Position numbers and translations under genes: made by a program. Shown in pieces: positions 9,671-17,187 of a stretch of 44,970 nt of DNA. Position 1 is the stretch's first letter; every line of letters starts with the position of its first letter. Source of the stretch: an uncultured Cellvibrionales bacterium (lineage in GTDB: Bacteria > Pseudomonadota > Gammaproteobacteria > Pseudomonadales > Cellvibrionaceae); contig CAJWBQ010000035.1 in assembly GCA_913020115.1 (NCBI GenBank), positions 1 through 44,970 of the forward strand, given 5' to 3'. A model generated the notes under the pieces. It was not told where the DNA came from, made no database searches, and worked only from the letters and a program-made list of their open reading frames with translations.

Positions 9671-9709
9671 AAATAAAAAGGCGCCCTTCTTCACGCTAAA
9701 GAAGGGCGC
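9671..9709 (-). terminator. Rho-independent terminator of the betI-linked TonB receptor
   Basis: A perfect 11-base-pair GC-rich stem (9681-9691 with 9699-9709, seven-base loop) lies 16 bases past the receptor stop on the minus strand. Read on that strand it is followed by CTTTTTATTT (9680-9671). This is a strong intrinsic terminator. It separates betI plus receptor from betB-betA-BCCT. Confidence 0.9.
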
Positions 9710-9724
9710 AAACCACAAAGTGGA

Positions 9725-12010
9725 CTACTGAAAATTGTACTTAAAGTTCACGCTCAACCAGCGGGGAGGCCCTACAACATAAATTGAGTAGTTGCCAAAG
9801 TCGCTGATGTCATAACCGTATGTAACTGGTCTTTCGTCAAAGACGTTTTTCACAGAAAGACTCGCCTCCCAAGTGTCGTCGGCGTTGAAGTAACTCAGAC
9901 GGAAATCAGTGAGGGTATAGTCGCCGGCTTGTGTTGCTTCTGAATTCACTAGGTTGAAATACTCTTCACCTACATGGTTGGCCGATACTTGCGCGGCCAT
10001 TCTACCGGTGCCCATGGTCCATTCTTTGCGTACCATTAGGTTGGCCGTGATGTCGGGAGCCAACAGAGCGTCTTGATCAACGATTGTGTTCAAACCATCA
10101 TTGGACGCGCCGTTTACTTCTGTGTCTAGCAAGCTGATACCTGCGATGAAGTCCCAACCATTATCGGTGGAATACATCAATTCTAGTTCTCCGCCGTAGA
10201 AGGTCGCTTCAGAGTTAATCAACTGGCTGGTTGTGCCGGAAAAGAAGAAACCCTGATAGTTCTCATAGTCATAATAGAACACGCTGGTATTAATGCGCGC
10301 TCTGCCATCGGCGAAGGTGGTTTTTGAACCCAGCTCATAAGATGTGAGTATTTCAGGGTCGAAGCCGATAGCCTCGCTGGTGCCTTCTGCAAAGCCATCA
10401 GAGGGAGTGTTGAAGCCGCCGCCTTTAGTGCCGCGGTTGTAGCTGGCGTAGAACAGCTGGTCTTCATTCATTTCCCAGTCAATTTGTAACTTGCCAGAAA
10501 TTTCATCATCACTGCGGTCAAAGCGATAGGTATCGCCGGTATAGAGCCAGCCAGAACCATCATCAAATGCCGCGCCGGCACCGGCTAGACGGTAGGACAA
10601 ACTTTTGTCGTCTTGAGTCCAGCGCAATCCAGCCGTGAATAACAAGCTGTCGCTTATGCGGTAGTCAATTTGCCCGAAGGCCGACACGGTATCCGTTTCA
10701 GACTCAGCAAAAAACGTTGGGTCGTAGGCGTCGGAAGGGAATTGGAAGGCGCCACTAAAGTCGTTTTCGATACTCAGAAAATAAACACCAGTCACCCAGT
10801 TTAAGCGACCGCTTTCTCCATCGATGCGAATCTCCTGTGATACCTGTTCTACTTCTGCTTCAGAAACGTAGGTCACTAGATTGTATTGTGAGCTGTCATC
10901 ATCTTCGCGATAAGATTTGTCGCTTGAAGTCCAGTCGGTAACGCTAGTCAGGTTGATGCCGCTGTCGAAAGTTTTGTTGAAAATGGCGGTCAAGCCGCTC
11001 GAGTCGCGAGTTACGCCGCTGTCGAAATCGAAGGAGCCTTCGTGCTCGTCGCCGATGCCGTCGTCCAGCTGACCATTGGCTGGGTCAAATAAACTACCGC
11101 CGCCAAAAAAGTTTTGTCCGCCGGGCACTGGCACGCCATTGACCAAGTTCAAACCGGAACCACAATCAGTGTCGCCAGACTGACAAAACACTGGGCCGGT
11201 GGCCGTCGATTTGGTGGCGCGGTTGTGATAAACGCCACCGCGGGTGTCTATCTGTGTGTGGCGGCCAATCAGCAGCAAGCTCGTCTCGCTGTCGATATCA
11301 AAATTCAACATCGCACGTACCGACTGAGTGTCGTCATTGCGCATGTCGTCACCGATGGCGTTTTTTACGTAGCCGTCGTTTTCGCTGTGGTATACGGCCA
11401 AGCGGCCCTGGACGCTGTCGCTGAGGCCGCCGTTCAGTACGGTGGTAATGCCGAGTTGTCCGTAGTCGCCTGCGGTGATGTCCACTGAGGCGGCAAAATC
11501 TTCACTGGGCTTTTCGCTGATGTAATGCACCAAACCACCGGTGGCATTGCGGCCATAAAGTGTACCCTGAGGTCCGCGCAATACTTCTATGCGCTCGATG
11601 TCGAAGGCCGGTGCGCCTGAAGAGCCTGGTGAGGAGAGGTACGCTTCGTCCATGTAGATGGCCACGGGCGCTTCCTGTCCTTCAGCGAAATCGCCTTGGT
11701 TCACACCGCGAATAGAAAAGAGTGCGATGTTGGCGCTGTCGCCAGTGTTACTGGTGGCCACTAAGCCGGGTGTTTGACCGGCTACATCAAGGCTGTTTTT
11801 CCAGCCGAGTGCGTTCATTTGATCACCGGTAAATGCCGAGACAGACACGCCCACATCCTGCAAACTTTGGGCGCGTTTCTGTGCGGTAACAATCACTTCT
11901 TCCAGCTCAAAAACCGCTGCATTCGCGGCCCCTGAGGTGGCGATAAGCATTGCTGCTGCCAGTGGTTTTATAGAGTACATTTTTGCCCTGCTTTTCTTCG
12001 AACTATCCAT
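9725..12010 (-). CDS. TonB-dependent receptor inside the bet locus
   Basis: A 761-residue TonB-dependent receptor. A signal peptide lies near residues 11-32 (AAAMLIATSGAANA), followed by a TonB box LEEVIVTAQKR. The plug contains IERIEVLRGPQGTLYGRNAT, and the barrel ends with Phe-Gln. The ATG at 12010 is chosen because AAGGAG lies about seven bases upstream; an internal ATG at 11980 is the alternative. The gene overlaps the 3' end of betI by 43 bases. Its place between betI and betB suggests a nutrient receptor induced by choline. A large or scarce choline-bearing compound is a plausible ligand, since free choline normally passes through porins. It has its own terminator. The ligand is an inference only. 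Confidence 0.9.
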   Translation of the reverse strand: MDSSKKSRAKMYSIKPLAAAMLIATSGAANAAVFELEEVIVTAQKRAQSLQDVGVSVSAFTGDQMNALGWKNSLDVAGQTPGLVATSNTGDSANIALFSIRGVNQGDFAEGQEAPVAIYMDEAYLSSPGSSGAPAFDIERIEVLRGPQGTLYGRNATGGLVHYISEKPSEDFAASVDITAGDYGQLGITTVLNGGLSDSVQGRLAVYHSENDGYVKNAIGDDMRNDDTQSVRAMLNFDIDSETSLLLIGRHTQIDTRGGVYHNRATKSTATGPVFCQSGDTDCGSGLNLVNGVPVPGGQNFFGGGSLFDPANGQLDDGIGDEHEGSFDFDSGVTRDSSGLTAIFNKTFDSGINLTSVTDWTSSDKSYREDDDSSQYNLVTYVSEAEVEQVSQEIRIDGESGRLNWVTGVYFLSIENDFSGAFQFPSDAYDPTFFAESETDTVSAFGQIDYRISDSLLFTAGLRWTQDDKSLSYRLAGAGAAFDDGSGWLYTGDTYRFDRSDDEISGKLQIDWEMNEDQLFYASYNRGTKGGGFNTPSDGFAEGTSEAIGFDPEILTSYELGSKTTFADGRARINTSVFYYDYENYQGFFFSGTTSQLINSEATFYGGELELMYSTDNGWDFIAGISLLDTEVNGASNDGLNTIVDQDALLAPDITANLMVRKEWTMGTGRMAAQVSANHVGEEYFNLVNSEATQAGDYTLTDFRLSYFNADDTWEASLSVKNVFDERPVTYGYDISDFGNYSIYVVGPPRWLSVNFKYNFQ

Positions 12011-12693
12011 CTTTTTCTCTCCTTCGATCTTATGTTTGTCGTTATTGGATTGAATGGTGTCTTAGATACTGCGTTGTTGGACTTGGTTTTTGTTCCGTTT
12101 GCCATAGAACAATCGGGTAGATACTTTGTTAAGTAATCATCAATGATTCTTTGTGCTGCTGCCGCATCGATTCCGTCGGGGCTGAGTGCTCCACGCAACC
12201 AAACACCGTCGATGAGTGCTGCAACGCCGGCCGCCACGAGCTCGGCCTGGGCTTTGGGTAAAATTCGTTTGAGCTCGAACCTGAGGTGCGAGAGCAGACG
12301 CTTGTCGTTCACTCGCTGCAATCGACGCAGTGAAGGCTCGTGCATCGACATGGCCCAGAATGCGAGCCAGGTTTTCACCACTTTTTGATCGCCTTGCTCA
12401 CGATTGAAGTTACCGCCAACAATGGCTTTTATTCGGCCTCGGACGTCGTCGGCTTGCACCGCTTGTAATTGTTCCTGAACGGTATTCGAAAGCTGCTTCA
12501 AGACGCTGCGCATGGTCGCTTCCAACAAACCATATTTACCACCAAAGTAATGGCTAATAATGCCTGTAGATACACCAGCACGGTTGCTAATCATGGCCAC
12601 GGTAGTGGCTTGAAGGCCCACATCATCAATCGCCTCCATAGTGGCGTTGATCAGCTGGGGTCTCCTGATTTCTTGCATTCCAAGCTTGGGCAT
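11968..12693 (-). CDS. betI: BetI, TetR-family choline-responsive repressor, with C-terminal extension
   Basis: A 241-residue TetR-family protein. Residues 1-195 match BetI throughout: N-terminus MPKLGMQEIRRPQLINATM, helix-turn-helix with TVAMISNRAGVSTGIISHYF, the core VVKTWLAFWAMSMHEPSL, and the usual ending IIDDYLTKYL. BetI represses bet genes and is relieved by choline. Known BetI proteins end near residue 195. Here about 46 extra basic residues run on into the leader and first 43 bases of the TonB receptor gene. The tail has no recognisable domain and looks like translated intergenic sequence after loss of the original stop codon. Confidence 0.92.
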   Translation of the reverse strand: MPKLGMQEIRRPQLINATMEAIDDVGLQATTVAMISNRAGVSTGIISHYFGGKYGLLEATMRSVLKQLSNTVQEQLQAVQADDVRGRIKAIVGGNFNREQGDQKVVKTWLAFWAMSMHEPSLRRLQRVNDKRLLSHLRFELKRILPKAQAELVAAGVAALIDGVWLRGALSPDGIDAAAAQRIIDDYLTKYLPDCSMANGTKTKSNNAVSKTPFNPITTNIRSKERKRWIVRRKAGQKCTL

Positions 12694-12733
12694 TGCTGGG
12701 CTCTTTGGTTTTTGTTGAATGACCGTTTAATAA

Positions 12734-12762
12734 AAACTAGCTAAGTATACGGCATATGTCAA
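12734..12762 (-). promoter_or_regulatory. Possible betI promoter
   Basis: On the minus strand a perfect -35 TTGACA (12762-12757) is followed after 17 bases by a weak -10 TAGTTT (12739-12734), about 40 bases before the betI ATG. The -10 matches poorly, so this is tentative. I could not identify a clear BetI operator here. Confidence 0.3.
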
Positions 12763-12871
12763 TTCAAGCGAATGTTCTCTTAAAGCTCATGTTTCGGCCT
12801 GAGAGTCTCTCATAAGTTAATGATAAATAAGGGAATTTAATTTTTTGCTCTAAGGGGGAGGAGGGTTTAAA

Positions 12872-12912
12872 TACCGTGTCAAAGACTGCTTGGGTCGTAG
12901 AATGACACGGTA
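12872..12912. repeat. Ten-base inverted repeat downstream of gbcA
   Basis: TACCGTGTCA (12872-12881) and TGACACGGTA (12903-12912) are perfect inverted repeats separated by 21 bases, 49 bases past the gbcA stop. Read on the minus strand it is followed only by ATTTAAA, so it could be a weak terminator of gbcA or a protein-binding site upstream of betI. Confidence 0.5.
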
Positions 12913-12960
12913 GGGTCGTTTTTTAGGAGGCCTGTAAGGGGAAAAGTGACGTGGCCAGGA

Positions 12961-14205
12961 CTACTGTCCGGCCACGTTTTGCTGAAAGGCTTCGCGATAC
13001 CAATTGATAAAACTGACAACACCAAACTCATAGGTTTCAGAGTAGGGGCCGGGTTGGTAGGCCACAGAATTGATGCCACGTTGATTGTTTTCAGCCAATG
13101 TTCGGTCTTGATCGTTGGTAGCATCCCAGACTTGACGCAGCTTGCTCACATCATAGTCCACGCCCTCTACAGCGTCTTTATGCACGATCCATTTGGTGGT
13201 CACCTGAGTGCGCTGAGGACCAAGAGGAATCACTTGGAAGGCCACTAGGTGATCACCCATGGCGTGGTTCCAAGAATTTGGTAGGTGCAGAATGCGCAGA
13301 GAGCCTAAGTCGGGGTTTTTAATTCTACCCATGAGTTTCTTGCAGCCAGGGCTGCCGTCCAGAGTCATAGACACTGTGCCTTCCAGCAAAGGCATGCGCA
13401 CCATCCGATTTTGTTCGCCGTGCGCTACGTGCTGGTAGGGAATGTTTTCCTCATCCCAGGTTTTTTCTTTGCGAGACACTAAGGCTTTGAACGCGTCTGT
13501 GGCGCGGGGGTCTGTAGTGTCATCCCACTCTAGTAGGGTATTGAGAAGCTCTGGATGGGAACCGTTGCAGTGGTAGCACTCGCGATTGTTTTCAATCACC
13601 AGTTTCCAGTTGGCATCCTCGATTATAGTGCTTTCTACGGCAACCTTGGCGTTGTCCAGATCGTAAGGCTCTAAGTAGCGCTCTAAATCCTTTAGAAAAC
13701 CGTCAAATTCTGGTGGCTCGTCGGCTAGGGAAATAAATATATAGCCGCCTGCAGTACGACAATGCACCCGGTGTAAGGGGTAGTCATTGGTTTTGAAGGT
13801 TTCACCCATTTCACTGCCCGCGTAAATTAATTCGCCGCTCAGTTCATAGGTCCATTGGTGGTAGGGGCAAACGAGCTTGGCGACTTTGCCTTGTTTTACT
13901 TGGCAGATTTTTGACCCGCGATGACGACAGACATTGTGAAATGCGCCAATCTCTCCGTGTTGATCACGCACTACGGTGAGTGGGTTGCTGCCAATGTCTA
14001 AGGTGAAAAAGCTGCCCTTTTCGGGAATTTCGCAACTAAGTCCGGCAAATAACCATTCTTTGCCGAAAATTTCTTCCATGTCGGCCTGAAACACTTCCTC
14101 ATCGTTGTAAAACTGCTGAGGCAGCGAAAATGTGGCTGGATGCTGTTTGAGTTGTTCGGCCATGGCTTGCCGGGCAAGTTGGGTGGCGCTGCTTTGATTC
14201 GACAT
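12961..14205 (-). CDS. gbcA: Glycine betaine monooxygenase, Rieske oxygenase subunit
   Basis: A 414-residue Rieske non-heme iron oxygenase that demethylates glycine betaine to dimethylglycine, releasing formaldehyde, with electrons from GbcB. The Rieske [2Fe-2S] ligands are C93-x-H95 and C113-x2-H116 (CRHRG and CPYHQ). The mononuclear iron ligands H212 and H217 lie in ENNRECYHCNGSHPELL, which is essentially identical to Pseudomonas GbcA as I recall it. The rest also matches closely, including GINSVAYQPGPYSETYEFGV near the C-terminus. Unlike in Pseudomonas, gbcA is not next to gbcB but is transcribed away from fdhA, with gbcB about 4 kb off on the other strand. A putative regulon operator lies 66 bases upstream of the ATG. 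Confidence 0.96.
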   Translation of the reverse strand: MSNQSSATQLARQAMAEQLKQHPATFSLPQQFYNDEEVFQADMEEIFGKEWLFAGLSCEIPEKGSFFTLDIGSNPLTVVRDQHGEIGAFHNVCRHRGSKICQVKQGKVAKLVCPYHQWTYELSGELIYAGSEMGETFKTNDYPLHRVHCRTAGGYIFISLADEPPEFDGFLKDLERYLEPYDLDNAKVAVESTIIEDANWKLVIENNRECYHCNGSHPELLNTLLEWDDTTDPRATDAFKALVSRKEKTWDEENIPYQHVAHGEQNRMVRMPLLEGTVSMTLDGSPGCKKLMGRIKNPDLGSLRILHLPNSWNHAMGDHLVAFQVIPLGPQRTQVTTKWIVHKDAVEGVDYDVSKLRQVWDATNDQDRTLAENNQRGINSVAYQPGPYSETYEFGVVSFINWYREAFQQNVAGQ

Positions 14206-14271
14206 GTTGATCCTTAATCTCGCTCAATTCATTCGGCGCTAGTGTGCGTCTGGCGGCAAGTGCGTGCTTAT

Positions 14272-14282
14272 CCAAAAACGAC
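14272..14282 (-). promoter_or_regulatory. Putative regulon operator upstream of gbcA
   Basis: On the minus strand this reads GTCGTTTTTGG, ending 66 bases before the gbcA ATG. It matches the shared motif GTCKKTTTTRR and lies within the conserved 17-base repeat at 14267-14283. Confidence 0.5.
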
Positions 14283-14431
14283 TAATTTCCACCTTGTTCC
14301 CGACTTATTCCTGAGGTGTGGCAATAGGATTTGATTCAAGTCAATTGAAGCCGGGTGGCCACTGGCGCGGCCAATACAATGAGGCAAATTTGCATATATA
14401 AGTAGTTTGTTATGCCTTTTCCGCGACTTAT

Positions 14432-14442
14432 CTAAAAACGAC
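14432..14442 (-). promoter_or_regulatory. Second, distal copy of the putative operator
   Basis: On the minus strand it reads GTCGTTTTTAG, 160 bases upstream of the gbcA-proximal copy and part of the same 17-base repeat. It lies between gbcA and fdhA and could act on either. Confidence 0.45.
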
Positions 14443-14557
14443 TTTAGCTTTTCCGCCTCTTGTCGGCGGGTATAAGCATGCAAATTTTTTTATAGGGTTC
14501 CGCGAAAACTAAGCAGACATTACTGAAAGTGGGAATGTCTGGATTGGATAATTATAG

Positions 14558-14568
14558 GTCTGTTTTAG
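14558..14568 (+). promoter_or_regulatory. Putative operator upstream of fdhA
   Basis: GTCTGTTTTAG ends 106 bases before the fdhA ATG, in the same orientation and distance class as the copies ahead of gbcB, soxB and the second AraC gene. Confidence 0.4.
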
Positions 14569-14674
14569 AAAAGTGTGTCTGACTATTAAGGCGTCTACTG
14601 CAGTACGCAGCACACACTCGCTTAAATTTTTTTAGCTGCCCTTACTTACTACCAATAAATATTGAGGCTCACAT

Positions 14675-15874
14675 ATGTGTTCTAAACATGGAAATCGCGG
14701 TGTTGTCTATTCAGGCGCTGGCGAAGTAGAGGTTCGTAGCATTGAAACTCCAACCTTATCGCTTGGCAAGCGAACTTGTCAGCACGGTGTTATTTTAAAA
14801 GTTGTTTCCACCAACATCTGTGGTAGCGATCAGCATATGGTTCGAGGTCGCACAACGGCTGAGCCTGGGCTCGTACTTGGCCATGAGATTACGGGAGAAG
14901 TCATTGAATGCGGTCGAGATGTTGAGTTCTTAGATATAGGCGATATAGTTTCTGTTCCCTTTAATATCGCCTGTGGCCGCTGTCGCAACTGTAAAGAAGG
15001 CCAAACTGGCATTTGTCTCAGCGTGAACCCTGCTCGTCCAGGTGCTGCATATGGTTACGTAGACATGGGCGGTTGGGTGGGGGGGCAATCTGAGTATGTC
15101 ATGGTGCCTTACGCCGACTTCAATTTATTGAAATTTCCTGACCGCGATCGCGCAATGGAAAAAATTCGCGATCTAACCCTGCTGTCCGACATTTTCCCAA
15201 CGGGCTATCACGGGGCGGTTACGGCGGGTGTTGTGCCAGGTTCAACAGTCTATATAGCCGGTGCGGGCCCAGTGGGTTTGGCCTCAGCCGCTTCCGCGCA
15301 TCTTTTAGGTGCCGCCTGCGTCATTGTGGGTGATATGAACCCCCATCGTTTGGAACAGGCGCGTAGTTTTGGCTGTGAAACCCTTGATTTACGGGAGGAT
15401 GGCACGGTTCCAGAAATGCTTGAACAAATTCTGGGCGTACCGGAAGTTGACGCCGGTGTTGACTGTGTAGGTTTTGAGGCGCGCAGTCACGGCTGTAGCC
15501 ATCATCAGGAACAGCCCGCCACGGTGCTGAATACTATGATGGACGTGACTCGTGCTGGCGGTGGCATTGGTGTTCCTGGTTTGTACGTTACAGGCGACCC
15601 AGGCGGCATTGATGCAGCCGCACAAACGGGCCAGCTGGGCATTCGTATTGGCTTGGGCTGGGCGAAGTCCCACTTTATCGTCACGGGCCAGTGCCCAGTG
15701 ATGAAATATCACCGTCAATTGATGCAGGCAATTCTCTGGGACAAGGTCGATATTGCCAAGGCTGTTAATGTTGAGGTGATTTCACTGGAAGATGCGCCCA
15801 AGGGTTATTCTGACTTTGATCAGGGCGCGGCCACTAAGTTCGTGATTGACCCTCATGGCATGATCGCAGCTTAG
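14675..15874 (+). CDS. fdhA: Glutathione-independent formaldehyde dehydrogenase
   Basis: A 399-residue zinc medium-chain dehydrogenase, the same length as Pseudomonas putida FdhA and closely similar along its length (KVVSTNICGSDQHMVRGRTT, LVLGHEITGEVIE). It oxidises formaldehyde to formate with NAD+ without glutathione. Catalytic zinc residues include C49 and the H70-E71 pair. Structural zinc cysteines are C100, C103, C106 and C114. The NAD motif is VYIAGAGPVGLASAAS. It removes the formaldehyde released by each of the three demethylation steps encoded nearby. It is divergent from gbcA and is followed by a strong terminator, so it is probably monocistronic. Confidence 0.97.
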   Translation: MCSKHGNRGVVYSGAGEVEVRSIETPTLSLGKRTCQHGVILKVVSTNICGSDQHMVRGRTTAEPGLVLGHEITGEVIECGRDVEFLDIGDIVSVPFNIACGRCRNCKEGQTGICLSVNPARPGAAYGYVDMGGWVGGQSEYVMVPYADFNLLKFPDRDRAMEKIRDLTLLSDIFPTGYHGAVTAGVVPGSTVYIAGAGPVGLASAASAHLLGAACVIVGDMNPHRLEQARSFGCETLDLREDGTVPEMLEQILGVPEVDAGVDCVGFEARSHGCSHHQEQPATVLNTMMDVTRAGGGIGVPGLYVTGDPGGIDAAAQTGQLGIRIGLGWAKSHFIVTGQCPVMKYHRQLMQAILWDKVDIAKAVNVEVISLEDAPKGYSDFDQGAATKFVIDPHGMIAA

Positions 15875-15910
15875 ATTTACTGCTCCTTTTACCTTTTCAG
15901 CATTAGTTTT

Positions 15911-15943
15911 AACGCCTTTTGCGGCTCCGCAAAAGGCGTTTTT
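15911..15943 (+). terminator. Rho-independent terminator after fdhA
   Basis: A perfect 14-base-pair stem (15911-15924 with 15927-15940) with a minimal loop is followed by TTT, giving a run of five T residues including the end of the stem. It lies 36 bases past the fdhA stop and separates fdhA from the AraC-type regulators. Confidence 0.92.
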
Positions 15944-16066
15944 GTCTGCAGATAAAAAGATCGCTTGCGCCTAATCCACTTACCTATTATAAGTTTCTTT
16001 TGCCAGCTCATACTCTCAATGAGGTTTGTGTCGGTCTTTGCATAGATTTTTGTTAGGGGCGCTAAT

Positions 16067-17053
16067 ATGTCAACCAATATCACGGCCCCGGCTGAGGCGC
16101 CCACATTACATTTCGGGTTTCTTTTAGTTCCCAACTTCACTTTACTGGCCTTTTCTGCGGCGATAGAACCCTTGCGCATGGCTAATCAGCGCTCAGGTAA
16201 AACCCTGTATCGCTGGAGCGTGATCACCGAGTTTGGTGACACGGTGCAGGCCAGTGACGGCATGCGTATTGAGGCCGATTTCAGCTTGGTTAACCAAGAA
16301 AAGTTTGACGCTGTGTATGTGTGTGGTGGCATAGACGTTGAGAAGGGCGATTATAAAAACATATTGCGCTGGCTAAATCGTCAGGCGCTGGCCAAGGTGA
16401 ATTTGGGAGGTATTTGCACAGGCAGCTATTTGCTCGCGGCCGCAGGCCTTCTAGATGGCTACACCTGCACCATACACTGGGAGTATCTCGCCAGCTGGGC
16501 GGAACAATTTCACCGTATTGAGAGCAGTGATCATTTGTATTGTATCGATCGCAATCGTTTTACCTGCAGTGGCGGCACGGCGCCCATGGATATGATGCTG
16601 GAGATTATTGCCCGAGACCACGATAGGGCCTTGACCGAACTGATTTCCGAAGCCTTCGTGTACGATCGAATTCGTGATAGCGCTGATATACAGCGTATTC
16701 CCTTGAAGCACCGAGTGGGGCACACCTCTCCGAAGCTGCAAGATGTGGTGGCTTTAATGGAGGCCAATATAGAGGAAGCCATTTCCCTAGATGAATTAGC
16801 GGCCTACGTGCAATTGTCGCGACGTCAGCTTGAGCGCCTTTTCCAGCAGCACCTCGGGTGCACGCCATCTCGATATTATATGAATACCTGCCTGTTCAGG
16901 GCGCGGCAGCTATTAAAGCAAAGCCGTTTGTCGATCACCGAGGTGGCATCGGTGTGTGGGTTTACTTCAACGCAGCATTTTAGTGCAGCCTACCGCAAGC
17001 TTTATGGTCTAGCCCCCAGAAATGAGCGTCGGGGCTTAGGGGATCTAAAGTGA
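16067..17053 (+). CDS. GbdR-type AraC-family regulator, first copy
   Basis: A 328-residue transcription factor with an N-terminal glutamine-amidotransferase-like (DJ-1/PfpI) domain and a C-terminal AraC DNA-binding domain. The sensor domain carries GFLLVPNFTLLAFSAAIEPL and the nucleophile-elbow-like GGICTGSYLLAAAGLL. The DNA-binding part contains LSRRQLERLFQQHLGCTPSRYY and a second helix-turn-helix at SITEVASVCGFTSTQHFS. This architecture is that of GbdR, CdhR and SouR, which sense betaine/dimethylglycine, carnitine and sarcosine respectively. An AGGGG ribosome site precedes the ATG. Its place in the betaine cluster suggests GbdR or SouR function. Which of the two copies senses which ligand cannot be read from the sequence. 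Confidence 0.88.
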   Translation: MSTNITAPAEAPTLHFGFLLVPNFTLLAFSAAIEPLRMANQRSGKTLYRWSVITEFGDTVQASDGMRIEADFSLVNQEKFDAVYVCGGIDVEKGDYKNILRWLNRQALAKVNLGGICTGSYLLAAAGLLDGYTCTIHWEYLASWAEQFHRIESSDHLYCIDRNRFTCSGGTAPMDMMLEIIARDHDRALTELISEAFVYDRIRDSADIQRIPLKHRVGHTSPKLQDVVALMEANIEEAISLDELAAYVQLSRRQLERLFQQHLGCTPSRYYMNTCLFRARQLLKQSRLSITEVASVCGFTSTQHFSAAYRKLYGLAPRNERRGLGDLK

Positions 17054-17072
17054 CGTTTTTCCCACTATCTCT

Positions 17073-17083
17073 GTCGTTTTTGG
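17073..17083 (+). promoter_or_regulatory. Putative operator upstream of the second AraC gene
   Basis: GTCGTTTTTGG ends 104 bases before the ATG of the second regulator gene. It is identical to the gbcA-proximal copy, suggesting auto- or cross-regulation within the pair. Confidence 0.45.
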
Positions 17084-17187
17084 CGGCCTTTAGATTTTAG
17101 TCTCGGTGTTAAACTGCCGGTCATTGGTGGGCAGCAACTGAGGGAATTCCCTAGTGACCGCCTTGGCTTTCTAGAGGCGTTGTTGCG

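Larger units (their letters stand above)
14206..14674. promoter_or_regulatory. Divergent control region between gbcA and fdhA
   Basis: This 469-base region has no supportable gene; one short antisense ORF looks random. It contains two copies of a 17-base direct repeat CTTATCYAAAAACGACT (14267-14283 and 14427-14443), exactly 160 bases apart. It also has a related site GTCTGTTTTAG (14558-14568) nearer fdhA. AT-rich stretches (14390-14405, 14625-14665) may hold the promoters. The layout suggests shared activation of both genes by a GbdR-type regulator. Confidence 0.6.

Noticed and set aside
11114..11488. A 124-codon antisense frame within the second TonB receptor
   Set aside because: It is a shadow of the receptor gene with no supporting signal.
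12915..12927. GTCGTTTTTTAGG downstream of gbcA
   Set aside because: It resembles the regulon motif but faces away from betI, has an extra T and no plus-strand gene follows. It is not counted as an operator.
14268..14483. A 71-codon frame in the gbcA-fdhA control region
   Set aside because: There is no domain or good ribosome site, and it spans the repeated operator-like sequence. It is treated as non-coding.
16030..16040. A GTCGGTCTTTG sequence ahead of the first AraC gene
   Set aside because: It fits the motif poorly and lies only about 26 bases before the ATG, unlike the other copies.
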